NCBI GenBank assembly: GCA_905182935.1
Contig: CAJJDL010000219.1
Coordinates: 1-5,804 of the forward strand
Direction: 5' to 3'
Source: an uncultured Nitrospinaceae bacterium
GTDB taxonomy: Bacteria; Nitrospinota; Nitrospinia; Nitrospinales; VA-1
Length of the DNA stretch: 5,804 nucleotides
The position numbers and the translations under genes are program-made. A model generated the notes under the pieces. The model was not told the origin of the DNA. It saw nothing but the letters and a program-made list of their open reading frames with translations, and did no database searches. Position 1 is the first letter of the stretch. Each line of letters begins with the position of its first letter. Shown here piece after piece: positions 5,783 through 5,804 of this stretch.

Positions 5783-5804
5783 CTCTTGCAAATTAACATT
5801 AAAT

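Noticed and set aside
5722..5799. Longer start (ATG at 5799) for the DUF6178-like protein
   Set aside because: The extra 26 residues look unlike the rest, the ATG has almost no upstream sequence in the window to judge, and a promoter-like element lies inside the extension.

Overview
The window is an AT-rich stretch of bacterial chromosome with ordinary gene density. The best taxonomic clue is the large protein at the right end. It looks like the DUF6178 family, which I associate with Desulfobacterota (former Deltaproteobacteria). The style of the amidase tail at the left edge fits the same group. This placement is inference from remembered family resemblance. I see no tRNA, rRNA, CRISPR array, insertion sequence, integrase or other clear sign of a mobile element.

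Layout: (1) Positions 1-344 hold the C-terminal part of a zinc N-acetylmuramoyl-L-alanine amidase (Amidase_2/AmpD-like fold) that enters from the left on the + strand. (2) A 227-base gap (345-571) has several inverted repeats but no convincing gene. (3) Positions 572-1054 (+) encode a 160-residue two-pass membrane protein ending in a HAMP domain with no output domain. (4) Convergent to it, 1104-1859 (-) encodes a 251-residue membrane-anchored, charge-rich protein that I do not recognise. (5) After a 203-base gap, 2063-3619 (-) is a full-length purH, the bifunctional enzyme for the last two steps of IMP synthesis. (6) Just upstream of purH on the same strand is an unlisted 55-codon reading frame (3631-3798). 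It has a Shine-Dalgarno-like motif and contains an A10 and a C7 homopolymer. Before it lie a possible 21-codon leader ORF and a promoter-like sequence overlapping the end of the next gene. (7) Positions 3934-5721 (-) are the complete DUF6178-like gene, with an extended -10-like sequence ahead of it.

The right half (DUF6178-like gene, small ORF, purH) is co-directional and could be partly co-transcribed. The promoter-like sequence near 3907-3937 suggests the small ORF and purH can also be expressed on their own. The amidase and purH are housekeeping genes. The rest are conserved-unknown or orphan proteins. I find no strong evidence of a new multi-gene system. The most worthwhile lead is the short frame ahead of purH with its two slippage-prone tracts and tightly spaced leader ORFs.
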